From the NCBI GenBank assembly GCA_027010905.1, contig JALVBA010000133.1:1-29559 (forward strand): DNA of 29,559 nucleotides. The letters run 5' to 3'. The notes under the pieces are model-generated. The model made no database searches. It saw only the letters and a program-made list of their open reading frames with translations, and was not told where the DNA came from. Made by a program: the position numbers and the translations under genes. Positions 1 to 10,200 of the stretch are shown here, piece by piece. Within the stretch, counting starts at the first letter, position 1; every line of letters begins with the position of its first letter. Origin of the DNA: Marinilabiliaceae bacterium. GTDB taxonomy: Bacteria; Bacteroidota; Bacteroidia; Bacteroidales; Marinilabiliaceae.

Positions 1-63
1 GTGTATAGATAAAAAAGTATTTGAACTTTAACATTTGTAGGATTTATTATATTTATAAAAGTT

Positions 64-71
64 TAACTTTG
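64..71 (+). promoter_or_regulatory. Possible -7 box upstream of parA
   Basis: TAACTTTG matches the Bacteroidota -7 consensus TAnnTTTG exactly and lies 61 bases before the parA start. The nearest TTTG upstream (34-37) is 26 bases away, which is longer than the usual spacing, so only the -7 element is supported. Bases 1-132 hold no gene that I can see. Confidence 0.3.
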
Positions 72-132
72 GGAATAGGAAAAAAAATGCCATTTTGTGG
101 CACTTAATCAGATTCATCATAAATATTGAAAT

Positions 133-909
133 ATGGCTAAAATCATTGCTTTAGCAAATCAAAAAGGTGGTGTCGGAAAAACTACAACAGCAATAAATCT
201 GGCTGCCAGCCTGGCAGTTCTTGAGTATAAAGTACTTATTGTTGATGCAGACCCTCAGGCAAATGCCTCCTCTGGTTTGGGACTTGATTTGAAAAATATC
301 GAGAACAGTATTTATGAGTGTATTGTAGACGGTATCGACCCTAAAAAAGCAGTTGTTGAAACTGATATTGATGGGTTGAGCGTATTGCCGTCACATATCG
401 ACCTTGTGGGTGCCGAGATAGAGATGCTTAATCTCCCAAATCGTGAAAAGGTTTTAAGAGATGTTTTGAACAAGCTGGAGGGTGATTACGACTTCATATT
501 TATCGACTGTTCCCCTTCGTTGGGTCTGATTACAGTGAATGCTCTTACCGGTGCCGATTCAGTAATTATACCTGTGCAGTGCGAGTATTTTGCTCTTGAA
601 GGGTTAGGTAAGTTACTTAATACAATAAAAATAATTCAGAACCGTTTAAATACGGATTTAGAGATTGAGGGATTCCTGCTTACAATGTACGACTCGAGGC
701 TTAACCTCTCCAACCAAGTGGTGGAAGAGGTGCAACGTCATTTTCAGGATATGGTGTTTAAAACACTAATTTCGCGTAACATAAAGCTGAGTGAAGCACC
801 AAGTTTCGGCAAAGCGGTGGTGATGTACGATGCAACATCGAAAGGGGCAGTAAGCTATTTGAATCTGGCCAGAGAGTTGCTCAAGAAAAATGATATGGAA
901 AAGAAATAA
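133..909 (+). CDS. parA: ParA/Soj family chromosome partitioning ATPase
   Basis: Deviant Walker-A ATPase of the MinD/ParA group that acts with ParB on origin-proximal parS sites during chromosome segregation. The 258-residue product has the deviant P-loop KGGVGKT at 11-17 with the signature first lysine (K11), the A' motif VDADPQ at 37-42, and the Walker-B-like run FIFIDCSPS ending in D125 and the residues after it. There is no N-terminal HTH, so this is the short chromosomal Soj type and not the long P1-type plasmid ParA. The length is normal for the family. The start ATG is the first in frame and reads directly into the P-loop strand. parB follows 13 bases later, so the two genes form an operon. 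I saw no parS-like palindrome in the window. Confidence 0.95.
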   Translation: MAKIIALANQKGGVGKTTTAINLAASLAVLEYKVLIVDADPQANASSGLGLDLKNIENSIYECIVDGIDPKKAVVETDIDGLSVLPSHIDLVGAEIEMLNLPNREKVLRDVLNKLEGDYDFIFIDCSPSLGLITVNALTGADSVIIPVQCEYFALEGLGKLLNTIKIIQNRLNTDLEIEGFLLTMYDSRLNLSNQVVEEVQRHFQDMVFKTLISRNIKLSEAPSFGKAVVMYDATSKGAVSYLNLARELLKKNDMEKK

Positions 910-922
910 CGGGATTTAGATA

Positions 923-1804
923 ATGACAAAAAAGAATGCACTGGGCAGAGGATTAGGAGCTTTAATTAGTGATGCTAATGAGATTGGTAACAGCACAAAA
1001 GAGTCGGCGTCAATTATTGAGGTTGATATTGCAGATATTGAGGCTAATCCGTGGCAGCCAAGAACCACATTCGATGAGGAGAAACTGAGCGAACTGGCAG
1101 CTTCTATAAAGGAGATTGGTATCATTCAACCTCTAACATTGCGGAAAACAAAGCGGGGTAAATATCAGATTATTGCAGGAGAGCGTAGGTTTAGAGCTTC
1201 AAAAATTGCCGGTCTCACAACTGTGCTTGCGTATGTGCGTATTGCCGAAGATGACACAATGCTTGAGATGGCATTGGTGGAGAATATCCAAAGAGAGAAT
1301 CTTGACCCCATAGAGATTGCAATCAGTTATCAGCGGCTTATCGAAGAGTGCAACCTTACACAGGAGAGTATGTCGGATAGAGTGGGTAAAAAACGTTCGA
1401 CAATTGCTAATTATCTTCGGCTATTGAAATTACCGGCAGCTATACAGCTCGGGTTGCGTGAGAAACAGATAACCATGGGGCATGCTAAAGCTCTTATTAA
1501 TATTGAGGACTCTAATATTCAAACTCAACTGTTTAACCGGATTGTTGAGCAGGACTTCTCCGTCAGAAGAGTTGAGCAGGAGGTAAAGAGGATGAACGAG
1601 AGTGCAAGCGAGAAAGATAATATAGATAAAAAAAACTTCTTGTCAGAAGATTATTCGACACTCAAACAACAACTATCTGACTTATTTAAAACAACTATTC
1701 AATTTAAACGTAATGAAGACGGAAACGGTAAGATAGTTATTCCGTTCCGGTCGGATGATGAGTTGGAAAAAATCATCAATATACTGGACAAAGCAAAATC
1801 GTAA
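923..1804 (+). CDS. parB: ParB/Spo0J family partition protein
   Basis: Centromere-binding CTPase clamp, partner of ParA. The 293-residue protein opens with the conserved ParA-interacting patch LGRGLGALI (7-15). It then has the ParB/Sulfiredoxin N-terminal domain (about 31-125) with the NPWQPR motif near 42-47, the nucleotide-binding box GERRFR at 86-91, and ENIQREN at about 120-126. An HTH parS-recognition region follows (about 140-200, including GKKRSTIANYLRLL). The C-terminal part (about 215-293) is charged and ends in a dimerisation-like helix. Length and order fit a chromosomal ParB. The gene is 13 bases after parA, and the next gene begins within about 20 bases of its stop, so a parA-parB-DUF5683 transcript is likely. 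Confidence 0.95.
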   Translation: MTKKNALGRGLGALISDANEIGNSTKESASIIEVDIADIEANPWQPRTTFDEEKLSELAASIKEIGIIQPLTLRKTKRGKYQIIAGERRFRASKIAGLTTVLAYVRIAEDDTMLEMALVENIQRENLDPIEIAISYQRLIEECNLTQESMSDRVGKKRSTIANYLRLLKLPAAIQLGLREKQITMGHAKALINIEDSNIQTQLFNRIVEQDFSVRRVEQEVKRMNESASEKDNIDKKNFLSEDYSTLKQQLSDLFKTTIQFKRNEDGNGKIVIPFRSDDELEKIINILDKAKS

Positions 1805-1823
1805 TTATTGTACTGAAGATACT

Positions 1824-2468
1824 GTGTTGAGGCAAAAAGTTAATAAATTACCTATTCTGTTTATGTTTTGTTGGCTGATGGCCTCAAATAACATATTCTC
1901 ACAGCAAGACACACTACGCCTTCCTGTTGATAGCGTTTTGACGCCTGAAAAGCCAAAGAAAAAGAGTATATTATCACCTCACAAAGCATCATTTTATTCA
2001 GCTATTCTGCCGGGATTGGGGCAGGCCTATAACAGGAAGTACTGGAAGATACCCATTTTATATGCCGGAATAGGTGCCATGGGATATGCCATTTCGTTTA
2101 ATGCAAAATATTACCGCGGGTATAAAGCAGCCTATCGCGATTTTATTATTAAAGATCCAAATAACAAAAGTTATCTTGAGTTTCTACCCACCACCTGGAC
2201 TGAGGAGGATTTGGAGAATCAGCAAAATGCAACCTGGTTTGAGAGTGCTTTGGGCAATAAGAAGGATTACTACAGAAGGTATCGCGACCTTAGTTTTATT
2301 GGTATGGCACTAATATATGTATTGAACCTTGTGGATGCAAGTGTGGATGCTCATCTGAGCAGTTTTGATATAAGTGACGATTTGTCCATTAAGATAGACC
2401 CTGTTATTGTTGACCCTTATCAGTCAAGATATAGTGGAGCAGGATTGAAGTTAAGTTTTAATTTTTAA
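1824..2468 (+). CDS. DUF5683 domain membrane protein
   Basis: Function unknown. The family is common in Bacteroidota and often sits next to parB. From the GTG at 1824 (or the TTG at 1827) the protein begins with a short basic stretch (RQKVNK), a hydrophobic core (LPILFMFCWLMA) and a polar end before SQQDT, which is a good signal peptide. Longer in-frame ATG starts at 1755/1758 would read through the end of parB in another frame and bury this signal, so I prefer 1824. The ATG at 1863 would cut the signal in half. The family core is visible as SPHKASFYSAILPGLGQAYN followed by RKYWK and a glycine-rich hydrophobic segment. A second hydrophobic segment (GMALIYVLNLVDASVDA) lies near the C terminus. 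About 214 residues. The start codon is the main uncertainty. Confidence 0.8.
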   Translation: MLRQKVNKLPILFMFCWLMASNNIFSQQDTLRLPVDSVLTPEKPKKKSILSPHKASFYSAILPGLGQAYNRKYWKIPILYAGIGAMGYAISFNAKYYRGYKAAYRDFIIKDPNNKSYLEFLPTTWTEEDLENQQNATWFESALGNKKDYYRRYRDLSFIGMALIYVLNLVDASVDAHLSSFDISDDLSIKIDPVIVDPYQSRYSGAGLKLSFNF

Positions 2469-2471
2469 GTG

Positions 2472-2477
2472 AAGGAG
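2472..2477 (+). promoter_or_regulatory. Shine-Dalgarno site deciding the transglycosylase start
   Basis: AAGGAG, eight bases before the ATG at 2486. It overlaps the first base of the alternative GTG start at 2477, which argues for the downstream ATG. Strong Shine-Dalgarno sites are not the rule in this phylum, so the evidence is supportive only. Confidence 0.45.
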
Positions 2478-2485
2478 TGAAGCAG

Positions 2486-4063
2486 ATGATGAGAAAGTTT
2501 TTAATAGCAGTTTTTATTTTTGTTGAAGTTGGGAGTTTTGCAGTAGGGAGAGTTGACACACACTTTATATATATTGAGAAGGATACATTGATTTTGGATG
2601 GCAAAATAGACCCACCTCCAGTGTTGATAGGGAATCTTGACAGCCTGCTAAATCAGTGGTATGTTGGCAAAACGGCAACTGACCTGGTGCTTGACTCAGT
2701 ACCGGCATTGACCGATTCGGTATTGAAGAAACTTCCTGATTCGGTGTATATAAAACGACTTTCGGAGATTACATCGCCAATACCTTTCGTTTTTAACATT
2801 AAGGTAAGGTCATATATTCAGCTGTACACATTGAGAAGAAGAGCACAGGTACAGGGAATGCTGGGTCTGTCGGAGTACTATTTTCCTATGTTTGAGGCAG
2901 AGCTAGATGCACGTAATATGCCGCTCGAACTTAAATATCTTCCTGTAATTGAGTCGGCTCTTAACCCTAGAGCATTTAGTCGCGCCGGAGCTTCAGGCCT
3001 GTGGCAGTTTATGTACTACACCGGTAAGATGTATGGGCTGGAGATAAACTCATTTATTGACGAAAGGAAAGACCCGGCAAAATCAACAGCTTCGGCAGTT
3101 CATTTCCTACAGGATTTGCATAAAATATATGACGACTGGCTACTTGTTATTGCAGCCTATAATTGCGGGCCGGGAAATGTTAATAAGGCGATTCGACGCG
3201 CAGGAGGGAAGAGGGATTTCTGGAAGATATACTACTATCTGCCGCGCGAAACAAGAGGGTATGTTCCCGCATTTATTGCAGCAGCCTATACCATGACGTA
3301 TGCCAATGAGCACCATCTCTATGCTGCACCTTCAGGACTGCCTGTAACAACCGACACAATTATGATTACTAAACCTCTTCATTTTAATCAGGTGGCTGAG
3401 ATGATGAATATCAAAATTGATTATCTGAGGGATCTGAACCCACAGTACAGAAGAGATGTTATTCCCGTAGGCAAAAAAGCCCATCCGCTAAGGTTGGGAT
3501 TCGATTACGTAACCGATTTTGTTTCCAGCGAAGATGCCATCTACAACTACAATAAAACAAAATATTTTCCTAACGGAAAGATTATAGTTAGTCCGTCAAA
3601 AACGCATTACGCAGCCGTTGTACCTAAAGGTTCGGTTAAGGTTCACTACACTGTCAAGGAGGGTGATGCTATTGGACTGATTGCTGAATGGTTTCATGTT
3701 AGAACATCTGACCTGAGGTATTGGAATAATATTCACCGAAACCTGATTAGGGTTGAACAAAAGCTGGTTGTTTATGTGCCTAAAGGTAAAGAGTCGAAGT
3801 TCAAAAAAATTAACTCAATGACTTTTGCTCAGAAACAGGCATCAATTGGTAAAACTGTAACGGCAAAGAAGACAGAAGTGGCTGCGAAAGTTCCTGAAGA
3901 TAATGCGTATATATATTATACAGTAAGGCGTGGAGATAATCTGTGGACAATTGCCCGAAAATTTAATGGTGTTACAAATGAAAGCATTATGAAACTAAAT
4001 AATATTGAAGACGTAAAGAAGATATCTCCCGGACAAAGATTGAAGATTAAAAAGAAGTCTTGA
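2486..4063 (+). CDS. LysM lytic transglycosylase, MltD-like
   Basis: Peptidoglycan-cleaving enzyme of the periplasm or outer membrane. The SLT/goose-lysozyme-like domain includes the catalytic glutamate in IESALNP (E156 from the ATG at 2486), then GASGLWQF and AYNCGPGNV, all diagnostic of the MltD group. Two LysM peptidoglycan-binding repeats follow at about 385-430 (HYTVKEGD) and 475-524 (YYTVRRGDNLW). The N terminus is a signal peptide (MMRKFLIAVFIFVEVG). The reading frame is open from a GTG at 2477, but AAGGAG at 2472-2477 is spaced eight bases from the ATG at 2486, so I use that start (525 residues). The gene follows the DUF5683 gene by 17 bases. Its proximity to an SGNH/MBOAT pair suggests a shared role in envelope remodelling; that link is inference. 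Confidence 0.9.
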   Translation: MMRKFLIAVFIFVEVGSFAVGRVDTHFIYIEKDTLILDGKIDPPPVLIGNLDSLLNQWYVGKTATDLVLDSVPALTDSVLKKLPDSVYIKRLSEITSPIPFVFNIKVRSYIQLYTLRRRAQVQGMLGLSEYYFPMFEAELDARNMPLELKYLPVIESALNPRAFSRAGASGLWQFMYYTGKMYGLEINSFIDERKDPAKSTASAVHFLQDLHKIYDDWLLVIAAYNCGPGNVNKAIRRAGGKRDFWKIYYYLPRETRGYVPAFIAAAYTMTYANEHHLYAAPSGLPVTTDTIMITKPLHFNQVAEMMNIKIDYLRDLNPQYRRDVIPVGKKAHPLRLGFDYVTDFVSSEDAIYNYNKTKYFPNGKIIVSPSKTHYAAVVPKGSVKVHYTVKEGDAIGLIAEWFHVRTSDLRYWNNIHRNLIRVEQKLVVYVPKGKESKFKKINSMTFAQKQASIGKTVTAKKTEVAAKVPEDNAYIYYTVRRGDNLWTIARKFNGVTNESIMKLNNIEDVKKISPGQRLKIKKKS

Positions 4064-4170
4064 GGAAGTGAGGAGTTGAGGATTCTGGGAGATGGGTAGC
4101 TGAGGCATTGACAACAACCGACAAGAGGTCGCTACCAGCTAACCAACATTTTTAACACATCATCACCTCT

Positions 4171-5640
4171 ATGGGAAGACCGGGGAAAATTTTTGCATAT
4201 TATATATCAATAATGCTTGTTTTTGCAGGCCTTGTTTACATTGTGCCTGCAAACATTACTTTGATACCCAACCCAAATATTTCAGATAATCTGCTTGATT
4301 CATCTCTGTTTATCTTTGATCAGGTGGAGCATGACACCATGTTTACAGAGCTAAAGGATACGACATCTATTATTGATTCTGTTTCTACACAAGACATTTT
4401 GAGTGTAAAGGATACACTTCACCGAGTTGAAATTCCCAACCTTGTTCTTTCTGATAATACTCTTGCTCAGTTGCATGAATTCTTCCAAAAAGCTGAAGAG
4501 GCAAAGAGTAGAGGCAAGACCGTAAGAGTTTTGCACATGGGTGATTCTCAGATTGAAGGTGACAGGATAACACGATATATTCGCGAATCGCTACAAGAGA
4601 GGTTTGGAGGCTCAGGACCGGGACTCTTCTCCGTGGTTGACCCTCAAAAACTAAACCCTTCGGTATGGCTGGATAGTTATGGCGACTGGTTGCAGTATCA
4701 GATATTTAACAGTAACAGGGTTTTGAAAAACCGACAGTATGGAATCATGGGAAATGTGGCCAAATTCAATCCTGAAACAAACAGTGGGTTTCGGCTCAGA
4801 CCTTCACCTTGGGCAGAGAAGAAAGCAAAAAAATATTATAAAGTCCGCCTCTTCTTGGGTGAGATTAAGGATACATTGTACGTAAAGGGCTACATTGGGA
4901 ATACAGAAATCATTTCAGATACCCTTGAAGAGAGTGATGGTATTACTGAGATTAGCTGGGAGTTTGAGGATAATGTGCCGAAGTTAAAGTTGATGTTTAA
5001 GTCTGTTTCGTCACCTCCGTTTTTGGGATGTGCCCTCGACAGTTTGGCCGGAGTAGCAGTGGATAACCTTGCGTTGAGAGGGCAATCAACCCCCTGGTTG
5101 CACCGGACAGACAAAGACCTTTATGAAACAATGGTTAACTACATGAATGTTGGGCTGATTATCTTTCAGTTTGGTACAAACATGATTCCAACTAAAACAC
5201 ATAATTTCAGGTTTTACCGAATTAAAATTGAGAAGCAGCTGAGGATATTGAAAAAACTTGCGCCCGGATGTCCCATAATTGTTGTTGGAACGGGTGATGC
5301 TGCATATCTTAGCGAAGGAGAGGAGACATCATACGACCACATTGCAGCACTGAATAAGGCTCAGAAAGCAGCGGCTCTCAATAGCGGTGCCGCTTTTTTT
5401 GATCTTTACAATGCTATGGGTGGCGAGGGAGCTATGATAAAATGGGTTAATCAGGAGCCTCCACTTGCTATCTCTGATTATATTCATTTCTCAAAACAAG
5501 GTGGCAAGCAGGTTGCAGAGATGATGCTGAAAAGTCTCTATGCAGTTATTGACACTGCAGAGGCAGACAGTTCAGCAGTTAAACAGGCAATAGTAAGCGA
5601 AACCGTAAAGGATAGTATAACAGATAACGGTCAACGGTAA
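4171..5640 (+). CDS. SGNH/GDSL hydrolase-like envelope protein, putative O-acylation partner
   Basis: 489 residues with one N-terminal membrane anchor (about 7-29) and the rest predicted outside the cytoplasm. The SGNH blocks are in order: block I HMGDS with Ser126, block II glycine in LALRG (G304), block III GTN (335-337), and block V DYIH with Asp436 and His439. The catalytic triad is therefore intact. Known members act as esterases or as acetyl/acyltransferases on polysaccharides or peptidoglycan (PatB/Ape1/AlgX/AlgJ types). The MBOAT gene starts only eight bases after the stop, and pairs of MBOAT plus an anchored SGNH protein usually move acyl groups across the membrane onto an envelope glycan. 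The acceptor cannot be read from the sequence. The region 151-300 between blocks I and II is long and may be an inserted beta-rich domain. Confidence 0.85.
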   Translation: MGRPGKIFAYYISIMLVFAGLVYIVPANITLIPNPNISDNLLDSSLFIFDQVEHDTMFTELKDTTSIIDSVSTQDILSVKDTLHRVEIPNLVLSDNTLAQLHEFFQKAEEAKSRGKTVRVLHMGDSQIEGDRITRYIRESLQERFGGSGPGLFSVVDPQKLNPSVWLDSYGDWLQYQIFNSNRVLKNRQYGIMGNVAKFNPETNSGFRLRPSPWAEKKAKKYYKVRLFLGEIKDTLYVKGYIGNTEIISDTLEESDGITEISWEFEDNVPKLKLMFKSVSSPPFLGCALDSLAGVAVDNLALRGQSTPWLHRTDKDLYETMVNYMNVGLIIFQFGTNMIPTKTHNFRFYRIKIEKQLRILKKLAPGCPIIVVGTGDAAYLSEGEETSYDHIAALNKAQKAAALNSGAAFFDLYNAMGGEGAMIKWVNQEPPLAISDYIHFSKQGGKQVAEMMLKSLYAVIDTAEADSSAVKQAIVSETVKDSITDNGQR

Positions 5641-5648
5641 AAAAGATA

Positions 5649-7157
5649 ATGGAGCAGATAATCAACATATTAAAACAGCAAAACGAAGCACTGTTTCTCT
5701 TCACAAACACTGCCTTCTGGATATTCTTCGGAGCAGTGTTGTTGGGTCATGCATTTGTCTACAAGCATAAAACTCTTCGTATTCTTTTTCTTTTTATGGT
5801 TAGTCTGTTTTTCTATTTTAAAACTGGTGGTTACTTCTTCTCGTTACTGCTTATCTCCACAGTAACGGACTACACCATTGGGCAGGCACTTGGCAGAGCC
5901 TCAAAAAAAGCAATACGAAAATTGCTGCTTACTGCCAGTATTGTTCTAAACCTTTCGCTGCTGGCATATTTTAAATACCTCTTTTTCTTTGTAGGCCTTT
6001 TTAATAATGTCTTTCACGAGAGTGTTATCCCAATTGATTATCTCGCAGATTTTAGCAATCGGTTTTTTAATTCATCATTTGAGATCTCCAATATTACACT
6101 TCCGGTAGGCATCTCATTTTTCACCTTCCAAACCTTAAGCTACTCCATTGATGTCTACCGCAAGCGAATTGAGCCTGTTGATAATATTATCGACTTTGGT
6201 TTTTATGTATCCTTTTTCCCGCAGCTTATTGCGGGTCCCATAGTACGTGCAAGCCAGTTTATTCCTCAACTTAGAAAACCATACCACGTTTCTGAAAGGG
6301 TTGTGTGGAAAGCAATATTGCTGATTCTTGCAGGTCTGTTTAAAAAGATGGTAATTTCCGATTACCTGTCGGTAAATATTATCGACCGTGTTTTTGAAAG
6401 CCCTGAAGTTTATTCAGGTATAGAAATTTTAACTGCTATTTACGGTTATGCCCTGCAGATATATTGTGATTTCTCGGGATATACCGATATCGCCATCGGG
6501 TTGGCTCTGTTGCTGGGATTCAAATTACCACAAAACTTTAATGCTCCCTATAATGCAACTTCAATTGTTAGTTTCTGGCGTCGTTGGCATATGTCGCTAT
6601 CGTTCTGGCTTAGGGATTATCTCTACATCCCATTAGGAGGAAATAGAAAGGGAACATTCAGAACAGGGTTGAATATTTTGATAACAATGTTGCTCGGTGG
6701 TCTGTGGCATGGAGCAAACATACGTTTTGTTATCTGGGGATTGATGCATGGGCTTGGCCTGATGGTTAACAAGATATTTGCATGGCTATTTGAGAAACTT
6801 AAAATAACATTCCCAGAACCTATTGGATGGTTTATTACTTTTCATTTTATTGTTTTAACCTGGGTGGTGTTTAGGGCGCACTCGCTTGAGTCTGTACATG
6901 TTATGGCACACCGTATCTTCAATGCTTTTCAGGCAAATTTGTTTGTTGATGTTGTACAAAACCAACCCTACATATTTGGCTATTTGATTTTAGGATTTAC
7001 AATTCACTGGCTGCCTCTGAAGTTTAAAAATGGCATGAAGAGATCGTTTTATAAAGCACCTGTTCCTGTAAAGATTCTCTTCTCAGCCTTTGTGCTTTAT
7101 CTTATCCATCTGCTTCATCAGGCCGACCTGCAACCATTTATTTACTTCAGGTTTTAA
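5649..7157 (+). CDS. MBOAT family O-acyltransferase (AlgI/DltB/PatA-like)
   Basis: Polytopic membrane protein of 502 residues that matches the membrane-bound O-acyltransferase family. The visible hallmarks are the FFPQLIAGPI loop, the YCDFSGYTDIAIG segment, the SFWRRWHMSLSFWLRDYLY run and the catalytic-histidine region GGLWHGAN with His354, followed by a second conserved histidine in LMHG (His367). Known relatives pass acyl groups, usually acetyl, through the membrane to an extracytoplasmic partner. The partner here is very probably the SGNH protein whose stop lies eight bases upstream. Candidate acceptors are peptidoglycan (a transglycosylase gene is nearby) or an exopolysaccharide; the sequence does not decide. 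No alginate or teichoic acid genes are present in the window. Confidence 0.9.
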   Translation: MEQIINILKQQNEALFLFTNTAFWIFFGAVLLGHAFVYKHKTLRILFLFMVSLFFYFKTGGYFFSLLLISTVTDYTIGQALGRASKKAIRKLLLTASIVLNLSLLAYFKYLFFFVGLFNNVFHESVIPIDYLADFSNRFFNSSFEISNITLPVGISFFTFQTLSYSIDVYRKRIEPVDNIIDFGFYVSFFPQLIAGPIVRASQFIPQLRKPYHVSERVVWKAILLILAGLFKKMVISDYLSVNIIDRVFESPEVYSGIEILTAIYGYALQIYCDFSGYTDIAIGLALLLGFKLPQNFNAPYNATSIVSFWRRWHMSLSFWLRDYLYIPLGGNRKGTFRTGLNILITMLLGGLWHGANIRFVIWGLMHGLGLMVNKIFAWLFEKLKITFPEPIGWFITFHFIVLTWVVFRAHSLESVHVMAHRIFNAFQANLFVDVVQNQPYIFGYLILGFTIHWLPLKFKNGMKRSFYKAPVPVKILFSAFVLYLIHLLHQADLQPFIYFRF

Positions 7158-7211
7158 ACAAAGTTTCACATTTGTTTTGCACTATCTGTTTTAATTGGGT
7201 ATTTTTAAAGA

Positions 7212-10200
7212 ATGAAACAACTGTACCATATAGTTCTTCTGTTTGTCGCTATGCTGACTACAGTTATAAGCAACAGGGTAGATGCCCAGGTTTATAACCT
7301 TAGCCAGTATTCTCTTGAAGAGGGGCTGCCTCAGTCGGAGGTTCTGACATTAACTGAAGACCACTTTGGCTATATTTGGGTAGGTACAAACGGAGGTGGC
7401 TTGTGCCGTTTCAATGGTAAGAGCTTTGATGTGTATGGCCGAAAAAGTGGTTTGCACGATAATATTGTAATGAAACTGTTTCAGGACAATAATCTTGATA
7501 TGTGGATTGGTGGTCCCCGGTCTATCTATCGGTACGACGGAAAAATTTTCGATAAAATTTTTATCTCTGACACTACCATGTTTGTAAATGAGATGAAGTT
7601 TTACGAAACATCAGGGGGAAATATATGGTTGTATGCAAATCTATCAGATGGGAAACGTGGATTTTTCAGGATTAGAAATGACTCTTTAATGAATGTCTAT
7701 GAGATATTTGATGATATCTCGGAGGATAATAGCATCATCTACATTACGGAGTTAAATAGTAATCACCTGATTCTTTCAACAGATAGCAGCTATTACAATC
7801 TTATCGGCGATAAACTGACACCATCAGATATTCTCCCTTTTTCAGAAAAATACTATTACCTGCCTCTGCTATCCGACAGGAATAAAAATATATGGACACT
7901 CTCATTCGATAAAAAGAGTAACGACAGGAAACTTCATATTTTTCGTTCGGCAAAAAAAATTAAAGATATTGTTCTACCCGAAGGACTCAGTACAAACAAA
8001 ATATTCAACAGCTATCAGGACAGAGAGGGTGGGGTGTGGTTAAACCTGGTTGATTTTGGCGTAATCAGATATTTCAACGGTGAGTGGAAGAGTTTCAGCA
8101 AAAAGGATGGTCTGCCCACAAGTAACGTTAGAAAAGTACTTGAAGATGCCGAGGGTAATTTTTGGTTTGGCACTTTGGGTGCAGGGTTAGTGCGATACAG
8201 CGGCGACCAGTTTATCACTTTTGATTCAAAAAGCGGGATCTCAGATAATATTATTCGCTCTATCTATCAGGATGCGGAGGGCAGGTACTATTTTGGCGGA
8301 GGTAGTGGTGATTTAAATATTTTTGATGGAAAAAAGATTCATACCGTCTTCCGTGATGCAGAGGAGAAAAGGGGCTTTATTAGTTCAATGTATGAAGTAA
8401 AACCCGGTCTTTTGTTGATAGGCTCAATAACCGGTCTGTTTGAATTTAATGGTAAATCCTTCTCTTCGTGTTACAAGAAATATGGGCTTAAGTATCAAGC
8501 ACCAATTTTAGATATTGAGACAAACGGTGATACGCTCTTTTTTGCCACTTACGGCAGGGGAATAATAAAAAGCATCAACGGTAAGGTAGTATCAAACGGT
8601 AATAAGTCCTCCTCGAAAAAAGCCCTTGTATCCACAGATATTTTTTTTGATTCAAAAAAAAATGTGTGGCTCTGCTCCGATAAGGGAATATGGCTATATC
8701 ACGACAGTGGTATCGAAAGTATCAATAAAAAATATGACCTTGATGTATCATACATTCTTCAGGCTGCTGAGGATGGGCACGACAATATCTGGTTTGCCAC
8801 CTTCACCAACGGACTGCTGAAGTTTGATGGCGAAAAGTTTACGACAATTGATACCGACGATGGTCTGACTTCTGACAATATCTACTCTGTTATTTGTGAT
8901 GATGATGGTAATATTTGGGCAGGTACGCAAAATGGTGTCGACCGCCTAACAATAGATAATTCCGGTAATATCTCATCTATCGACAACTTTGGGAGATACG
9001 ATGGTTTTGTAGGAATAGAGAATAACGGAAACGCAAATTTTAAAGACCATGAGGGTAACTTGTGGTTTGGTACAATTAAAGGAGCTATTAAGTATAGCTC
9101 TTCAAAGAAACGGATTAACTATCTGCCTCCGCCTGTTTATATTCGAAATGTTGAAATCGGCTTTAAGCAGGTTAACTGGAAAAAGTTACCCTACAGTAAT
9201 ATGTACGACTCTATTATACCGTGGCTTAATATGCCTGCCGGACTGAAACTGCCTCATGACAAGAATCACATCAGTTTCTCATTCGATGGATTATGCTACA
9301 CTGTACCCGAAAAGGTTAGATTCCGGTGGAAGCTCGACCCTGTGGAGTCTGACTATCTGCCGGCCACAAGTCTTAGCAAAGCAGTCTACTTCTCACTGTC
9401 GCCGGGAGATTACACCTTTAATGTGAAAGCGTGTAATAATAGCGGGGTGTGGAATGAGGAGCCCGCCACTTTCTCCTTTACCATTGAGGCGGCCTGGTGG
9501 CAAACTTCTGCATTTAAGATTTTTATTCTGTTGTTTCTGTTGGCTGCCGCCGGAATAGTAATAAGAGCATGGAGACGCAGAGACCGCCTGTTTAAGCAGG
9601 AATTGAAATTGTTAATTGATTCAAAATCATCAGAAATACAAAACCAAAAAAGTATAATTACCGACAAGGAGGTGATAATAGTTGAACAGGATAATGATAT
9701 ATCTGAGTTGAAGGGGCATATACAAAATTACCGTAATAATCTTCAAAAACTCTCAGAGCTTGGAACTCTGGCACTTACAAACACAACTGTTGAACAGCTG
9801 TTTATGAGTAGCTACAGGGATATGTCGGAGGTTATGGATGTGTCGAAGTACGGGTTGGGGATAGTGAACGAGGATACCAAAACAGTGGATTTTCAGAATG
9901 TAATTATCAATAAGGAGCGGATACCATTTATAAAGTTCACACTTGACGATACTGAACGACTCGTAATTCACTCAATCATAAATGCCAAAGAGATACAACT
10001 GAAAGATATAAAAAAGGAGTATTCAGGTTACGTAAAGGTTTTACGTCCAGTACCGGGAGATATAAATCCAAATTCGGCAATCTATATTCCGCTAAAATCA
10101 TCAGGTAGCGTAATTGGTGTTTTAACTGTTCAGAGTAGTAGTAAAGATGCTTACAATGAGTATCATCTTAATCTTATGCGTGTTGTTTCACAGTATTTAA

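Noticed and set aside
1755..1823. ATG start at 1755 for the DUF5683 protein
   Set aside because: It would overlap parB by 50 bases in another frame and place about 23 unlike residues before a clear signal peptide.
4064..4170. GGTAGC/GCTACC inverted repeat between the transglycosylase and SGNH genes
   Set aside because: A six-base arm with about 30 bases of loop and no T tract; not enough for a terminator.
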